A stretch of 64,000 nucleotides of DNA from an uncultured Spirochaetaceae bacterium (GCA_902792795.1 CADBBB010000002.1:47326-111325); one strand, 5' to 3'. Numbered from the stretch's first letter, positions 34,247 through 43,561 are shown. The notes: generated by a model not told the origin, from the sequence alone. Program-made: numbers and translations.

Positions 34247-35608
34247 ATGAAAAACGAATACGTTAAAAGAATTTGGGCGGACGTTCAGGCCAAAAACGCC
34301 AACGAACCCGAATTCCTCCAGGCGGTTCAGGAAGTTTTGACAACTCTTGATCCTATCGTTGCAAAAATGCAAAAGCAACTTGAGAGCCAGGCGGTTCTCG
34401 AGCGTTTCGTAGAGCCGGAACGAGTCATCATGTTCCGCGTTCCGTGGACAGACGACAAAGGCAAGGCCCACGTCAACCGCGGCTACCGCGTTCAGTTCAA
34501 CAGCGCGATCGGCCCCTACAAGGGAGGCATCCGCTTTAGTCCCGAAGTAAACCTTTCGGTGCTCAAATTCTTGGGCTTTGAACAGACATTGAAGAACAGC
34601 CTTACAACGCTCCCGATGGGCGGCGGAAAGGGCGGAAGCGACTTTGATCCCCATGGAAAGTCAGACGCGGAAGTTATGCGCTTCTGCCAGTCATTCATGA
34701 CAGAATTGCAGCGCCACATCGGACCGGACACAGACGTTCCGGCCGGAGACAAGGGCGTTGGCGGCCGCGAGGTCGCTTATATGTTCGGCCAGTACAAGAG
34801 AATCCGCGACGAGTTCACCGGCGTTTTGACCGGAAAGGGCTTGCAGTTTGGCGGCTCTTTGGCCAGAACCGAAGCCACAGGCTACGGCTTGATTTACTTT
34901 GCCCGCGAAATGCTCGCCAAAGTCGGCGAAGACTTCAAGGGAAAGACATGCGCTGTTTCTGGAGACGGAAACGTCGCCCAGTACGCCGTAGAAAAATTGA
35001 TTCAGCTTGGAGCCAAGCCTGTCACAATGTCAGACTCAAGCGGCTTTATCTATGATCCCGACGGAATCGACCAGAAGAAGTTGGAATTCGTAAAGAAGTT
35101 CCGCGACGCTCACAAGAAAATCGACGAGTACGTCAAGAAATATCCCAAGGCCAAGTTCACAAAGGGCGCCCGCCCGTGGTCAGTCAAAGTTGACTGCGCC
35201 TTCCCCTGCGCCACTCAGAACGAGTTGGACGGAAAAGACGCCGACATGCTGATCAAGAACGGCGTTAAGTTGGTTGCCGAAGGCGCCAACATGCCCAGCA
35301 CAATCGAAGCCACAAACAAGTTCCAGGACGCCGGCGTTTTGTTCGCTCCCGGAAAAGCCTCCAACGCGGGCGGCGTTTCAGTTTCAGGCCTCGAAATGAG
35401 CCAGAACTCAGAGCGCCTTTCATGGACCTTTGAAGAAGTTGACCAGCGCCTTGACGGCATCATGAAGAACATTCATGACAACGCCTTTGAGACAGCCAAG
35501 AAGTTTGGCCTTAAGACAAAAGCCGGAAAGACCGACTACGTCGCGGGAGCCAACATCGCGGGCTTCATCAAAGTCGCCAACGCCATGATAGCGCAAGGTT
35601 TGGTGTAA
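34247..35608 (+). CDS. gdhA: NADP-type glutamate dehydrogenase
   Basis: A 453-residue hexameric enzyme assimilating ammonia into 2-oxoglutarate. GPYKGGIRF, LPMGGGKGGSDFDP (catalytic Lys), PAGDKGVGGRE and the Rossmann segment AVSGDGNVAQYA are intact. The loop after the Rossmann strand (TMSDSSGF) suits NADP. The length is standard. Monocistronic with a bidirectional terminator shared with the convergent phosphofructokinase gene. Confidence 0.97.
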   Translation: MKNEYVKRIWADVQAKNANEPEFLQAVQEVLTTLDPIVAKMQKQLESQAVLERFVEPERVIMFRVPWTDDKGKAHVNRGYRVQFNSAIGPYKGGIRFSPEVNLSVLKFLGFEQTLKNSLTTLPMGGGKGGSDFDPHGKSDAEVMRFCQSFMTELQRHIGPDTDVPAGDKGVGGREVAYMFGQYKRIRDEFTGVLTGKGLQFGGSLARTEATGYGLIYFAREMLAKVGEDFKGKTCAVSGDGNVAQYAVEKLIQLGAKPVTMSDSSGFIYDPDGIDQKKLEFVKKFRDAHKKIDEYVKKYPKAKFTKGARPWSVKVDCAFPCATQNELDGKDADMLIKNGVKLVAEGANMPSTIEATNKFQDAGVLFAPGKASNAGGVSVSGLEMSQNSERLSWTFEEVDQRLDGIMKNIHDNAFETAKKFGLKTKAGKTDYVAGANIAGFIKVANAMIAQGLV

Positions 35609-35645
35609 GCCGATAACCTCGCGCCGCAATAATCCTTGCGCAAAC

Positions 35646-35676
35646 AAAAAGCCGCTCCAATCGGAGCGGCTTTTTT
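35646..35676. terminator. Bidirectional terminator between gdhA and phosphofructokinase
   Basis: Stem GCCGCTCC/GGAGCGGC (35651-35658, 35663-35670), 4-nt loop, with As on the left and Ts on the right, so it can serve both convergent genes. Confidence 0.85.
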
Positions 35677-35698
35677 GTTTTATGCTACGATGCGCGCA

Positions 35699-37084
35699 TC
35701 ACTCGTTGGCCTTGGCCTTTCCGTCGGCCACGTTGGAGGCGCGGTCTTTGGCGTCCTGCGCGTTGTTGACCATCAACATTGGCTGGCCAGTCGCGTCAAG
35801 CGCGTCGCGCCACAAGGCTCCCTCGGGGTCAACCACGTTGCGCTTTGAAGTGACGACGTCGATCGGGATGTGAACGTACTTGTCGTGAACAAGGCCGACG
35901 ACCATCTTTGTCTTTCCGGCCATGGCGGCGTGAACGGCGTTGTTGCCCAAGCGCTCGCAGTAAATCGAGTCGTTGGCGTTGGCCACGGCCGCGCGAACCT
36001 GGTAGCTGGGGTCGATGTACTTAAGGTTGATGTGAATGTCCTTTTCCTTAAAGTATTCGGTGATCTTGTCGCGCAAGAAGGTTCCGATGTCGGCGAGCTT
36101 TTTGTTGCCCGACGCGTCCGTTTGGTTTGTCTTGTTAAGCAATTCCTGGCCGGCGCCTTCGGCGACTACGATAACGGCGTGGGCGCGCTTTTGCAGGCGC
36201 ACTTCAAGGTAGTGCAAGAAGCCGTTGGGTCCGTCAAGGTCAAAGGGAACTTCTGGAATCAAGCAGAAGTTTACTTCGTGGCTGGCGAGCGCTGTGGCCG
36301 TGGCGATAAAGCCGGACTCGCGGCCCATCAATTTTACAAGGCCGATGCCGTTGATTTGGGAATGCGCTTCCATGTGAATCGCGGTGACGGCGTCCTTGGC
36401 TTTTTGAACGGCAGTCTCAAAGCCAAACGAGCGGTCGATGAACTGCAAGTCGTTGTCCACGGTTTTGGGAACGCCGATAACGGCAATCTTAAGGCCGCGG
36501 CGCTCAACCTCGTTGGCTACGTCCAAGGCTCCGCGCTGGGTTCCGTCGCCGCCGATGATGAAAATCATGTTGATGTGGCGGGCGACCAATGTGTCCACGA
36601 TTTCGTTTGTGCGCTGTCCGCCGCCGCGGCTGGTTCCCAAGAAGGTGCCGCCGATTTTGTGGATGTCGTCAACGTTGTAGGGGGTAAGCTGAACGGTGTC
36701 GTAGCCGCTTTCTTCAAAGAAGCCCTTGTAGCCAAACTGGAAACCGTGGATTGAATGCACTCCGTAGCGCTTCCACAAGCAGCGGACAACGGCGCGGATG
36801 ACGTCGTTAAGGCCGGGGCAAAGGCCGCCGCAAGTGCAGATTCCCGCGTTGACTTGGGCGGGGTCAAAGAAAATCTTTTCGCGCGGGCCGGCCTTTTGCA
36901 AGAGGTTGGCGCTTGACATGTCGTCGGCCTTTTTTGTGTCAAACACGTTGATTGTGTTGCGCACGTAAGAGTCGTCCTTTACGTAGTTGGCCTTGTGGTC
37001 GCCAAATACATTTGACAATTTGATGGGCGACTCAAATTTGCAAGGTCCCAACGTTTCTATTGTAAAGTCTAGTTTTTCTGCCAT
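35699..37084 (-). CDS. Trypanosome-like ATP-type phosphofructokinase, 461 aa
   Basis: A 461-residue phosphofructokinase of the long clade shared by spirochaetes and trypanosomes; the length equals that I remember for T. pallidum TP0108. Motifs are [13 protein letters not shown] at 81-93, GGDGT at 178-182 and PKTVDND at 206-212; GGDGT with Gly points to ATP as donor. The long frame reaches 37423, but AAAGGAG before the ATG at 37084 fixes the start. A promoter (TTGAAA, 17 bp, TATAAT) lies upstream. It is the second phosphofructokinase of the window and distinct from the one at 16170. Confidence 0.93.
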   Translation of the reverse strand: MAEKLDFTIETLGPCKFESPIKLSNVFGDHKANYVKDDSYVRNTINVFDTKKADDMSSANLLQKAGPREKIFFDPAQVNAGICTCGGLCPGLNDVIRAVVRCLWKRYGVHSIHGFQFGYKGFFEESGYDTVQLTPYNVDDIHKIGGTFLGTSRGGGQRTNEIVDTLVARHINMIFIIGGDGTQRGALDVANEVERRGLKIAVIGVPKTVDNDLQFIDRSFGFETAVQKAKDAVTAIHMEAHSQINGIGLVKLMGRESGFIATATALASHEVNFCLIPEVPFDLDGPNGFLHYLEVRLQKRAHAVIVVAEGAGQELLNKTNQTDASGNKKLADIGTFLRDKITEYFKEKDIHINLKYIDPSYQVRAAVANANDSIYCERLGNNAVHAAMAGKTKMVVGLVHDKYVHIPIDVVTSKRNVVDPEGALWRDALDATGQPMLMVNNAQDAKDRASNVADGKAKANE

Positions 37085-37112
37085 AAAAATCTCCTTTATG
37101 TATAATCGAATA

Positions 37113-37141
37113 ATTATACAGCCATGCGGGAATTTTTTCAA
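37113..37141 (-). promoter_or_regulatory. Phosphofructokinase (461 aa) promoter
   Basis: Minus strand: TTGAAA (37141-37136), 17 bp, TATAAT (37118-37113). The leader of about 22 nt carries AAAGGAG. Confidence 0.7.
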
Positions 37142-37175
37142 TAGAATTCCGCAGGAAAATGACGCCAGGGCTCTA

Positions 37176-37204
37176 TTGACACAAATCGCGCTATTCGCTA
37201 ACCT
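37176..37204 (+). promoter_or_regulatory. Promoter of lipoprotein gene 37275
   Basis: TTGACA (37176-37181), 17 bp, TAACCT (37199-37204). The leader of about 64 nt contains a perfect hairpin TGACGGA-CAT-TCCGTCA (37241-37257) just before the GAGGT ribosome site, which could modulate translation. Confidence 0.6.
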
Positions 37205-37274
37205 TTTTAAATCTATGCGGCTTTTTTTGAGCCGAAATTCTGACGGACATTCCGTCAAAAAAATGAGGTATCTT

Positions 37275-38336
37275 ATGAAAAAGATCTCAGCCTTGATCGC
37301 GGTCCTTATGGGTCTCGCTCTTATCGTTGGTTGTTCCAATGACTCGGACGGCGGCAGCGGATATTTTGGCCCTGCGTTGCCCGCTAGCTCTGGAAACTTT
37401 GCCCCTCTCGGAAAAACTTTCAAGTTTGTGAATACTAGAGGAGATGTAAGAGAGACAGTTCAATTTGGCGTCGGCGTTCTTACCCGCACAGAGGAAGAAG
37501 ACACCGCGGCTACTGCTCGTAACCATGCCTACACACAAAAGACAGTGAAAACTTATAGCTACAGCTATAACGAAACGACAAAGAGCGTTTATATGGTGGA
37601 GCTTTCTGAACTCCAATACATTGTTAGAGAAGGAGTCCAGACTCCTCTTCCCACAAAGAGCGTCATTGTCAGTGACGCTCAGTTTGTCAATTACGTAAAG
37701 GATTACATCAAGCTCACCGCCGACTTGGTGACAGATGAAGAACAGATCAATCAGTTTATATATGAAATGCGCAAGATGGCGTTCACTAGGTATGGATATA
37801 AATCAGATGACGGCTCGGCTGAGATTGACGCTCTTGTTCTTGCCAGATTCAACGAAGGCATGGCGGCGGAAAGAAATCTTATCACAAGCCTCCGCTATGA
37901 GCTTACTGGAAGCACTCTTAAGGTTTCTCATGACGGCGCAGTTCCCAAAGACCTAAAGTTCAGCCAGCTTTTCAATTCTTATGCGTTATATGATTCTACT
38001 ACGAGCGCAACTTTGAACCTCAAGGGACAGGATCCCTACGAGAGCCCAAATCTTGTCAGCGGAGCTACAGGCTATTTGATTTCTTCTGTCGACGCAAGCT
38101 ACATTTACACTTCCAAGAAGGGTACTGCCACTGTTTATGGCACGACAGATCCAATTATAGTTTGGACTTATGTTGCCAGCGACAAGAAATTTGAGTACAA
38201 GGACACAGCTAACACAACTTCTAACGACTCGCTTTCTGTTAAGATAGCAGATTTCCCTGAATTTGAGATTAAATACGCTACAGCTTCAAACGCGGACTTT
38301 ACTTACGCTCAAACTTACACCTTGCAGTTGCAATAA
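37275..38336 (+). CDS. Lipoprotein, paralogue of the one at 48338-49453
   Basis: A 353-residue lipoprotein; start at 37275 chosen for the GAGGT site and for the signal [20 protein letters not shown]. The mature region shares a clear pattern with the lipoprotein at 48338-49453: GKTF near the start, YSYN, DAQFV..VK, RYGY, then YELTGSTLK with VPKD a few residues on. Function is unknown; the family looks lineage-specific. The 5' leader carries a hairpin and a terminator follows, so it is monocistronic. Confidence 0.75.
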   Translation: MKKISALIAVLMGLALIVGCSNDSDGGSGYFGPALPASSGNFAPLGKTFKFVNTRGDVRETVQFGVGVLTRTEEEDTAATARNHAYTQKTVKTYSYSYNETTKSVYMVELSELQYIVREGVQTPLPTKSVIVSDAQFVNYVKDYIKLTADLVTDEEQINQFIYEMRKMAFTRYGYKSDDGSAEIDALVLARFNEGMAAERNLITSLRYELTGSTLKVSHDGAVPKDLKFSQLFNSYALYDSTTSATLNLKGQDPYESPNLVSGATGYLISSVDASYIYTSKKGTATVYGTTDPIIVWTYVASDKKFEYKDTANTTSNDSLSVKIADFPEFEIKYATASNADFTYAQTYTLQLQ

Positions 38337-38352
38337 GCCATAACGGCCAACG

Positions 38353-38386
38353 CGCGGCTTCCATCACGGGAGCCGCGTTTTTTTTT
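38353..38386 (+). terminator. Terminator of lipoprotein gene 37275
   Basis: Stem CGCGGCTTCC/GGGAGCCGCG (38353-38362, 38368-38377, one G-U pair), 5-nt loop, nine Ts. Confidence 0.85.
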
Positions 38387-38392
38387 GCCCTT

Positions 38393-38525
38393 GCAGCGTC
38401 CGTAGGATGCGGTGAACCCGCTCGAACTGTACCGCTGTTTTTGCGAGCCCGTAAGCGAGCAAAAATGTTGCGGCTTATGCGGCCCAAGCAGCGTCCTAAA
38501 GGACGCGGTGAATCCGCTCGAAATG
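38393..38525. repeat. Pair of GCGTCC hairpin repeats
   Basis: Two direct copies of about 38 bp (38393-38430 and 38488-38525), each GCAGCGTCC, a short loop, GGA(T/C)GCGGTGAA, (C/T)CCGCTCGAA. The core of the second is a hairpin GCGTCC-taaa-GGACGC. A shorter third copy is at 40390-40409. Between them lies an imperfect stem TTTTTGC/GCAAAAA. Confidence 0.65.
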
Positions 38526-38566
38526 ACTATTACGGTCTTGGAGGCAAAGTCACGAGCGGCTGACAC

Positions 38567-38595
38567 TTGAACAAAAAATGTAAAAATGTTATTCT
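38567..38595 (+). promoter_or_regulatory. Promoter of the rRNA methyltransferase gene, leaderless type
   Basis: TTGAAC (38567-38572), 17 bp, TATTCT (38590-38595), then eight bases to the ATG at 38604. No ribosome site precedes either candidate start. Confidence 0.6.
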
Positions 38596-38603
38596 TCCAC
38601 AAT

Positions 38604-39794
38604 ATGAACACATTGGTTGCCTTGTGCGCGGTGGGCGCGGAAAAAATTTTGGGGAACGAGATAAAGCATTTGGGCTACAAGCTTTCCGCCGCCGACGCGG
38701 TGAGGGTTCCGGGGCGCGTGGCATTTTTGGGAGACGACGACGCGCTCTTTAGGGCAAACCTTTGCCTTAGGACGGCCGACCGCGTTTTTTTGCAGTTGGC
38801 GGAATTTGACGCGGACAACTTTGACCTTTTGTTTGACGGTATTTACGCGATAAATTGGCAGAACTATTTTAGAAAGGACACCCGCGTCGTCGTGGACAAA
38901 ATTCGCGTTTACAAAAGCCGCCTTGATTCCGAGCATACGATTCAGTCCATGGCGCAAAAAGCCATTTACAAAAAATTGTGCGACGTTTGGCGCATGAGCT
39001 CCATGCCCGAAAGCGGCTTGCAAAGCGCCGTCCGCATTTACGTTGACAACGACCGCGTCTTTGTCTTGCTTGACCTTAGCGGAGAGCCCCTGCACAAGCG
39101 CGGCTACAGGACAGACGGCGGCCTGGCTCCCATGCGCGAGACTACGGCGGCCATTCTTTTGCAGTACATGCTTTGGCGGCGCAAGACTCCGTTGGTGGAC
39201 CCCTTTTGCGGAAGCGGAACGATTCCGATAGAAGCCGCGCTTTACGCGATGGACGTTGCTCCCGGTTTGGGAAGAAAATTTGCGGTGGAAGACTTGCCAT
39301 TCTTTGACAAAAAGCGCGGCGACCAAATCCGCCGCCAGGAAGCCGCCAAGATTCGGCCCGACGTTGAGTTCCATATCGCCGCAAGCGACATAGACCCCGC
39401 CGCCGTTGACCGCGCCAAGCTCAACGCCGAACACGCCTGCGTCATGGCCGGCCGCGCCCTTCAAATGATTGGAAGCGACCAGCGGATAAAGCGGCCCGAT
39501 TTTGTTCAGGCGGACTTTAAGGAGTTGGCCGCGCCTTTCCCGCAAGGCTTGCTTTTGGCCAACCCGCCTTACGGCGAGCGCATTGGCGACGAAGCGCAGG
39601 CTGAGGCCCTTTACCGCGACATGGCATGCTTGCGGAGCAACTTTGAAAATTGGCAAATGGGATTCATCACTTCAAACAAAAATTTCCAAAAATGCTTTGG
39701 CCGCTATGCCAATCTTTTAAAGAACATAAAGAGCGGCGCGCTGGACACTTGCTTTTACATGTACACAAATCCTGCGGAAAAAGGAAAAAAATAA
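38604..39794 (+). CDS. THUMP-domain 23S rRNA guanine-N2 methyltransferase (RlmL/YcbY N-terminal type)
   Basis: A 396-residue methyltransferase with an N-terminal THUMP domain (about 1-165) and an UPF0020-type catalytic domain. DPFCGSGTIPIEAAL forms the AdoMet site and NPPYGERIG the catalytic motif, as in RlmL, which makes m2G2445. The ATG at 38604 is chosen over 38586 because a promoter ends eight bases before it and family members begin at that point. Its stop directly abuts the TetR gene start. Confidence 0.87.
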   Translation: MNTLVALCAVGAEKILGNEIKHLGYKLSAADAVRVPGRVAFLGDDDALFRANLCLRTADRVFLQLAEFDADNFDLLFDGIYAINWQNYFRKDTRVVVDKIRVYKSRLDSEHTIQSMAQKAIYKKLCDVWRMSSMPESGLQSAVRIYVDNDRVFVLLDLSGEPLHKRGYRTDGGLAPMRETTAAILLQYMLWRRKTPLVDPFCGSGTIPIEAALYAMDVAPGLGRKFAVEDLPFFDKKRGDQIRRQEAAKIRPDVEFHIAASDIDPAAVDRAKLNAEHACVMAGRALQMIGSDQRIKRPDFVQADFKELAAPFPQGLLLANPPYGERIGDEAQAEALYRDMACLRSNFENWQMGFITSNKNFQKCFGRYANLLKNIKSGALDTCFYMYTNPAEKGKK

Positions 39795-40388
39795 ATGGCG
39801 ATTGTTGTTGAGCACGATAAAAGACGGCATGAAATTCTTGAAAAGGCGCTGGATGTTTTTATTGACGAAGGCTACGAGGACGTGACCTTCCAAAAAATCG
39901 CCGACCGTTGCGGCGTCACGCGCACAACGCTTTACATTTATTTTAAGAACAAGCGCGAAATTTTTTTGTGGAGCATTAAGCAGCTTACCGGCGGCATAGA
40001 GGAAGTTTTGCGCGGCATAATCGCCGACCAAACGCTTTCTTGCCAAGAGGCGCTGCGCAAAATATTAATGACAATCGTTGACGAGTGCGAAAAGAACAGC
40101 CGCTTGTTCACGGTTCTTCTTTCTTATTTGTTGAACTTGCAAAAGACTGGAGGCGACCCCGCCGAGCGCGTGCGCCGCCGACTTGTGCGCCTGCGCCAAT
40201 TGATTGACACCGTTATCATTCGCGGACAAAAATGCGGGGAGTTCAAAAAGTCAAACGTTCATACCGCTTACGAAATGTTTTACGGCTTGATACAGTCGGC
40301 GATATTCCGCCTTTCGGTCTTGAGCGAAAAGTCAATCGGCTCAATCCGCGACCCGCTCAACCTTGCCGTCGACGGCATAGTGGCCTAG
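39795..40388 (+). CDS. TetR-family transcriptional regulator
   Basis: A 197-residue one-component regulator. The N-terminal helix-turn-helix (FIDEGYEDVTFQKIADRCGV followed by TRTTLYIYFKNKREIF) is typical; the C-terminal ligand domain is not assignable. The start abuts the methyltransferase stop, so they are co-transcribed. It is convergent with the acyl-CoA synthetase at 40411-42333, a common target class for TetR/FadR-like proteins; control of that gene is inference. A GCGTCC hairpin lies in the 22-base gap. Confidence 0.9.
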   Translation: MAIVVEHDKRRHEILEKALDVFIDEGYEDVTFQKIADRCGVTRTTLYIYFKNKREIFLWSIKQLTGGIEEVLRGIIADQTLSCQEALRKILMTIVDECEKNSRLFTVLLSYLLNLQKTGGDPAERVRRRLVRLRQLIDTVIIRGQKCGEFKKSNVHTAYEMFYGLIQSAIFRLSVLSEKSIGSIRDPLNLAVDGIVA

Positions 40389-40389
40389 T

Positions 40390-40409
40390 GTAGCGTCCAT
40401 CGGACGCGG
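40390..40409. repeat. GCGTCC hairpin repeat, third copy
   Basis: GTAGCGTCC, loop, GGACGCGG: the stem GCGTCC/GGACGC matches the two copies near 38400-38525 and fills the gap between two convergent genes. It may act as a bidirectional stop for transcription, although it has no T run. Confidence 0.5.
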
Positions 40410-40410
40410 C

Positions 40411-42333
40411 CTACTCCTTGAACACCGCTTTCAATTCTTTGGCGTAAAGCTCCGTGATTTTGTAGCGCATCAGTTCCTGCTTGGCGCTAAGCTCGCGGCC
40501 AACTTCAAAGGGCTTTGACAAAAGCGCGAAGCGGGGAATGCGCTCAAACGCGCGGAAGCCGTTCTTGGGGCTGATGATGTCGCGCACGATAGAATCCATA
40601 AACTTGTAGACTTCTTCCGTTTCCAGCAAGCCTTCAAACGATTCGTAGGCGATGTTGTTTTGGTCGGCCCAAAGTTCCAGCTCCTCTTTGTTGGGAAGAA
40701 TCAAGGCTCCCAAGTTGCGCTGGTCTTGGCCAACGACGACGGCGGTTTGAATGTAAATCGACTCTTCCAGCTTTACTTCGAGCGGAATTGGCTCAACGTT
40801 TTCGCCTCCGCGCAAAACAATCGTGTCCTTTACGCGGCCTAAAATTTTAAGCTCGCCGCCCATGCCGATAATCGCAAGGTCGCCGGTGTCAAGCCAGCCG
40901 TCGGAGTTTATGGCTTTGGCGGTAAGTTCCGGCCGCTTGTAGTAGCCTTTCATTACCGTTCCGCCCTTAATTTGCAGCACGCCCTTCTTTCCTTTGCCAA
41001 CATCGTTTCCTTCCATGTCGACGATGCGCGCGTTTATGCCGTAAAGCGGGCGGCCTATGCAGCCAAAGACCGGCTTTGTGATGTGGCGCACGCTCACAAT
41101 CGGAGCCGTTTCGGTCAAGCCGTAGCCTTCCACGATGTTGATTCCAAGCGCCCAAAAGTATTCGTCAACGTTTTTGGGATACGAGCCGCCGCCCGCGATT
41201 CCCGCGCGGAAATTCTTTCCGAGCATGGCGCGGATTTTTTTGAACACAATCGCGTCGCCCAACGCCTTGAGGGGGAACAAAAGAATCCACGGAATCAAAA
41301 AGGCGATCCAATAAAAGGGCGTGAATTCCTGCTTGGCCATGAAGTTTTGGCGGAACATTTTTCTGTGCATGCGGGAATGGAGAATAGCGGTTTTGACGAA
41401 AAAGTTGTAAAGCTTGAGCGTGATTCCGCCAGTACGGCGCATCTTGCGGTCGATTCCTTCCATCACCGCCTCAAAGACGCGTGGAACGCCAGGCAAAATT
41501 ACCGGATTGGCTTTGGCTATGTCCTCAAGCAAAATTTTTCCGATAGGCTTTGAATAAGTCATTCCGCAAGCCTGGCTCAAAATTACGTATTCAACTTCGC
41601 GCATGTAGACATGCCAAACCGGAAGAATTGCGAGCGCGTTCTCTCCGGGGTAAAGCTTGATTCTGTCAGTTACTTCTACCAATTGAGTCAAGAAATTTCC
41701 GTGGCTCAGCGTGACGCCTTTGGGAACGCCCGTGGTTCCGCTGGTAAATATGATGGCGGCGGTGTCGTCCCAGTTTCCTTTGGCAAGTTCTTCTTCAAAG
41801 CGGTTGGGATTTTCCTTGTTATAGGCGCGGCCTTTTTCCAAAATTTCTTCAAAGGGGTGGATCACAACGTCGGCGGCTTTGGCAAGGTTCAGCGTTTCTT
41901 CGGTTGGGTCGTCGAACATGACCAAATATTTTAGAAGGGGCAGGTCGGCCTTGAGGTCAAGAATTTTTTTGACGGCGGCGTTTGTTTCCGCGATGCAAAT
42001 GCGGCATTCGGTAAATGACAAAATGTATTTTAGGTCGGAAGGGCTGGCGTCGGTTCCTCGGGGAACGTCGGCGGCGCCGATGGCCAAGAGGCCCAAGTCG
42101 GCCTGCTGCCATTCCGCGCGGTCTTCCGATATGAGGCCCAAAAGCTCTCCGCGCTGGACGTTGTAAGAAAGCAAGCCGCCCGCAAAGTCTACGGCTTTTT
42201 GCCACATTTGGGCGTAGGTAAGGCAGTCAAATTCGCCGGCGGCATTTTTGGTGTATTGCGCGGGCGCGTCGGGATTGTTTTTTACGACCTGGGCTATCAA
42301 GCGGGGAACTGTCTTGTCTTTTACGTCCATCAT
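40411..42333 (-). CDS. Long-chain acyl-CoA synthetase (AMP-forming)
   Basis: A 640-residue ANL-superfamily enzyme of the FadD15/long-chain type. IIFTSGTTGVPKGVTLSHGN, EGYGLTETAP, WLDTGDLA and the C-terminal GGENVEP with its catalytic Lys region are intact. A hydrophobic stretch at about 335-365 (FYWIAFLIPWILLFPLKALG) may tether it to the membrane. Two adjacent ATGs are possible; GAGG lies seven bases before the first. It is longer than the related synthetase core at 17380 and lacks the basic tail. Likely activates fatty acids for lipid synthesis. Confidence 0.93.
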   Translation of the reverse strand: MMDVKDKTVPRLIAQVVKNNPDAPAQYTKNAAGEFDCLTYAQMWQKAVDFAGGLLSYNVQRGELLGLISEDRAEWQQADLGLLAIGAADVPRGTDASPSDLKYILSFTECRICIAETNAAVKKILDLKADLPLLKYLVMFDDPTEETLNLAKAADVVIHPFEEILEKGRAYNKENPNRFEEELAKGNWDDTAAIIFTSGTTGVPKGVTLSHGNFLTQLVEVTDRIKLYPGENALAILPVWHVYMREVEYVILSQACGMTYSKPIGKILLEDIAKANPVILPGVPRVFEAVMEGIDRKMRRTGGITLKLYNFFVKTAILHSRMHRKMFRQNFMAKQEFTPFYWIAFLIPWILLFPLKALGDAIVFKKIRAMLGKNFRAGIAGGGSYPKNVDEYFWALGINIVEGYGLTETAPIVSVRHITKPVFGCIGRPLYGINARIVDMEGNDVGKGKKGVLQIKGGTVMKGYYKRPELTAKAINSDGWLDTGDLAIIGMGGELKILGRVKDTIVLRGGENVEPIPLEVKLEESIYIQTAVVVGQDQRNLGALILPNKEELELWADQNNIAYESFEGLLETEEVYKFMDSIVRDIISPKNGFRAFERIPRFALLSKPFEVGRELSAKQELMRYKITELYAKELKAVFKE

Positions 42334-42422
42334 AACTGGGCCTCTCTTTTTGCAATTCTTTTATTCTGTCAAAATGACAAAGTTTGAGAATTTGTCTATT
42401 ATACTAAAAATTGTAGCGCAAC

Positions 42423-42451
42423 TTGAAAAGAAATTCAAGTTGTTCTATAAT
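42423..42451 (+). promoter_or_regulatory. Promoter of the GerMN gene, leaderless type
   Basis: TTGAAA (42423-42428), 17 bp, TATAAT (42446-42451), then seven bases to the ATG at 42459. It is the clearest leaderless case here because both boxes are near consensus. Confidence 0.8.
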
Positions 42452-42458
42452 AATTTGC

Positions 42459-43322
42459 ATGAGTGGGAAAAATTCAAAAAAAGCCAAGAGGAACGGCATC
42501 TTTGCCGCGGTTTGGCTGCTCCTTATTTTAATTCTTATAATCGTATTTCTTGTAAAAAAAGACGACTTTGCGGCCAACCTCAAGTCCACAAATTTTTTTG
42601 AGCGCGTCGTAGGAACAACCCCGGAGTTCATTCAAAATTATGAAGCAAAGAAAAAAGAAGGCAAGTCCAACGGCTTGCTGGACGTTGACGTGGCGCCTGT
42701 TCCGGGCCAAAAGGAAACGCAGGAGCCGGGCACGTTTGATTTGGACGAGCTCAACGCCGAGCAGGAAGCCGCGCAAGAAAGCGCCGCCGACAGTTCCGGC
42801 GACAACGCGCGGGAGCCCGTAAAAGAAACGGCCAAAGAAGAGGCCAAGGAAGAAAGCGCAAAGCCCGCGACGCCGCCGGAAAAGCCCAAGCCGACGGCCA
42901 CGACAAGCGCCAAATTGTTCTTTGCCCAAGTGGACGCGGACGGAAACGTCAACCGAAAGAGCGTTGTCCGCCAAATCCCCAAAAGCGACTCGCCGCTTAC
43001 CGACACAATCAAGGCTCTTTTGGCCGGCCCGACCGACTCCGAAAAATGCATGACCCTCATTCCCCAGGGAACGCGGCTTTTGGGCGCCAGCGTCCGCGGA
43101 GGAATCGCAGCCCTAAACTTTAGCGAGGAATTTGAATTTAACGAGATTGGCGCGGACGGCTACCGGGCGCAGCTTATGCAGGTTGTCTTTACCGCCACGG
43201 AATTTGCCACGGTGGAAAGCGTGCAATTTTTAATAGAAGGCCAGCGCAAAGACTACATCGGCAGCGGCGAAGACGTCTGGATGTGGATTGGCAGCCCCTA
43301 CACAAGAAGCTCGTTTAAGTAA
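42459..43322 (+). CDS. Membrane-anchored GerMN-domain protein
   Basis: A 287-residue protein. It has a short cytoplasmic N-terminus, one span at about 15-32, a long Glu/Ala/Pro/Lys-rich linker (about 60-145), and a C-terminal GerMN domain (LTDTIKALLAGPTDSE...LIPQGTRLLGASVRGGIAALNFS). GerMN domains occur in envelope and spore proteins; here an envelope role is likely. The frame can be opened at a TTG at 42423, but that lies in the -35 box, so the ATG at 42459 is used. No ribosome site is visible. Confidence 0.85.
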   Translation: MSGKNSKKAKRNGIFAAVWLLLILILIIVFLVKKDDFAANLKSTNFFERVVGTTPEFIQNYEAKKKEGKSNGLLDVDVAPVPGQKETQEPGTFDLDELNAEQEAAQESAADSSGDNAREPVKETAKEEAKEESAKPATPPEKPKPTATTSAKLFFAQVDADGNVNRKSVVRQIPKSDSPLTDTIKALLAGPTDSEKCMTLIPQGTRLLGASVRGGIAALNFSEEFEFNEIGADGYRAQLMQVVFTATEFATVESVQFLIEGQRKDYIGSGEDVWMWIGSPYTRSSFK

Positions 43323-43369
43323 AACACAAAGGCATTTAACAACAATTACGGCCGCTGAGTAGAATAAAA

Positions 43370-43520
43370 ACACGCGAGGAAGCGGGGCGGCTGGCGGAAC
43401 CACTCATTTTGCCCCTGCCGCGCCAGCGGCAAACGTAAATAGTTACAAGGGGCAAAATGCGTGGAGCGACGCTAGCTAGCGGTTTCGCCCAGACGCAACC
43501 GCGACCGGAAGTGTTTTTTT
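43370..43520 (+). other. Structured intergenic element A with three-way junction core and T-run
   Basis: About 150 nt that fold back over their whole length. The core is CCAC-t-CATTTTGCCCCT (43400-43416) pairing with AGGGGCAAAATG-c-GTGG (43448-43464). It encloses two hairpins, GCCGC/GCGGC (43417-43430) and GTAA/TTAC (43435-43446). Outside, GGGCG/CGCCC, GCG/CGC, GG/CC, CG/CG and ACAC/GTGT extend the stem to a seven-T run. A perfect 12-bp palindrome CGCTAGCTAGCG lies at 43470-43481. It ends before the tRNA-Ala promoter and could be an elaborate terminator or an RNA gene. Confidence 0.6.
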
Positions 43521-43532
43521 CTTTCGTGCCAC

Positions 43533-43561
43533 TTGACATAATTTCTTTTTTCCGTTAAAAT
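43533..43561 (+). promoter_or_regulatory. tRNA-Ala promoter
   Basis: TTGACA (43533-43538), 17 bp, TAAAAT (43556-43561), 13 nt before the mature tRNA 5' end. Confidence 0.75.

Noticed and set aside
35870..36754. A 294-codon open frame on the plus strand
   Set aside because: It is antisense to the 461-aa phosphofructokinase gene, whose motifs are intact; Val/Ala-rich composition and no ribosome site mark it as a GC-rich shadow.
38589..39656. A 355-codon open frame on the minus strand
   Set aside because: Antisense to the THUMP methyltransferase, which has clear motifs; no promoter or ribosome site.
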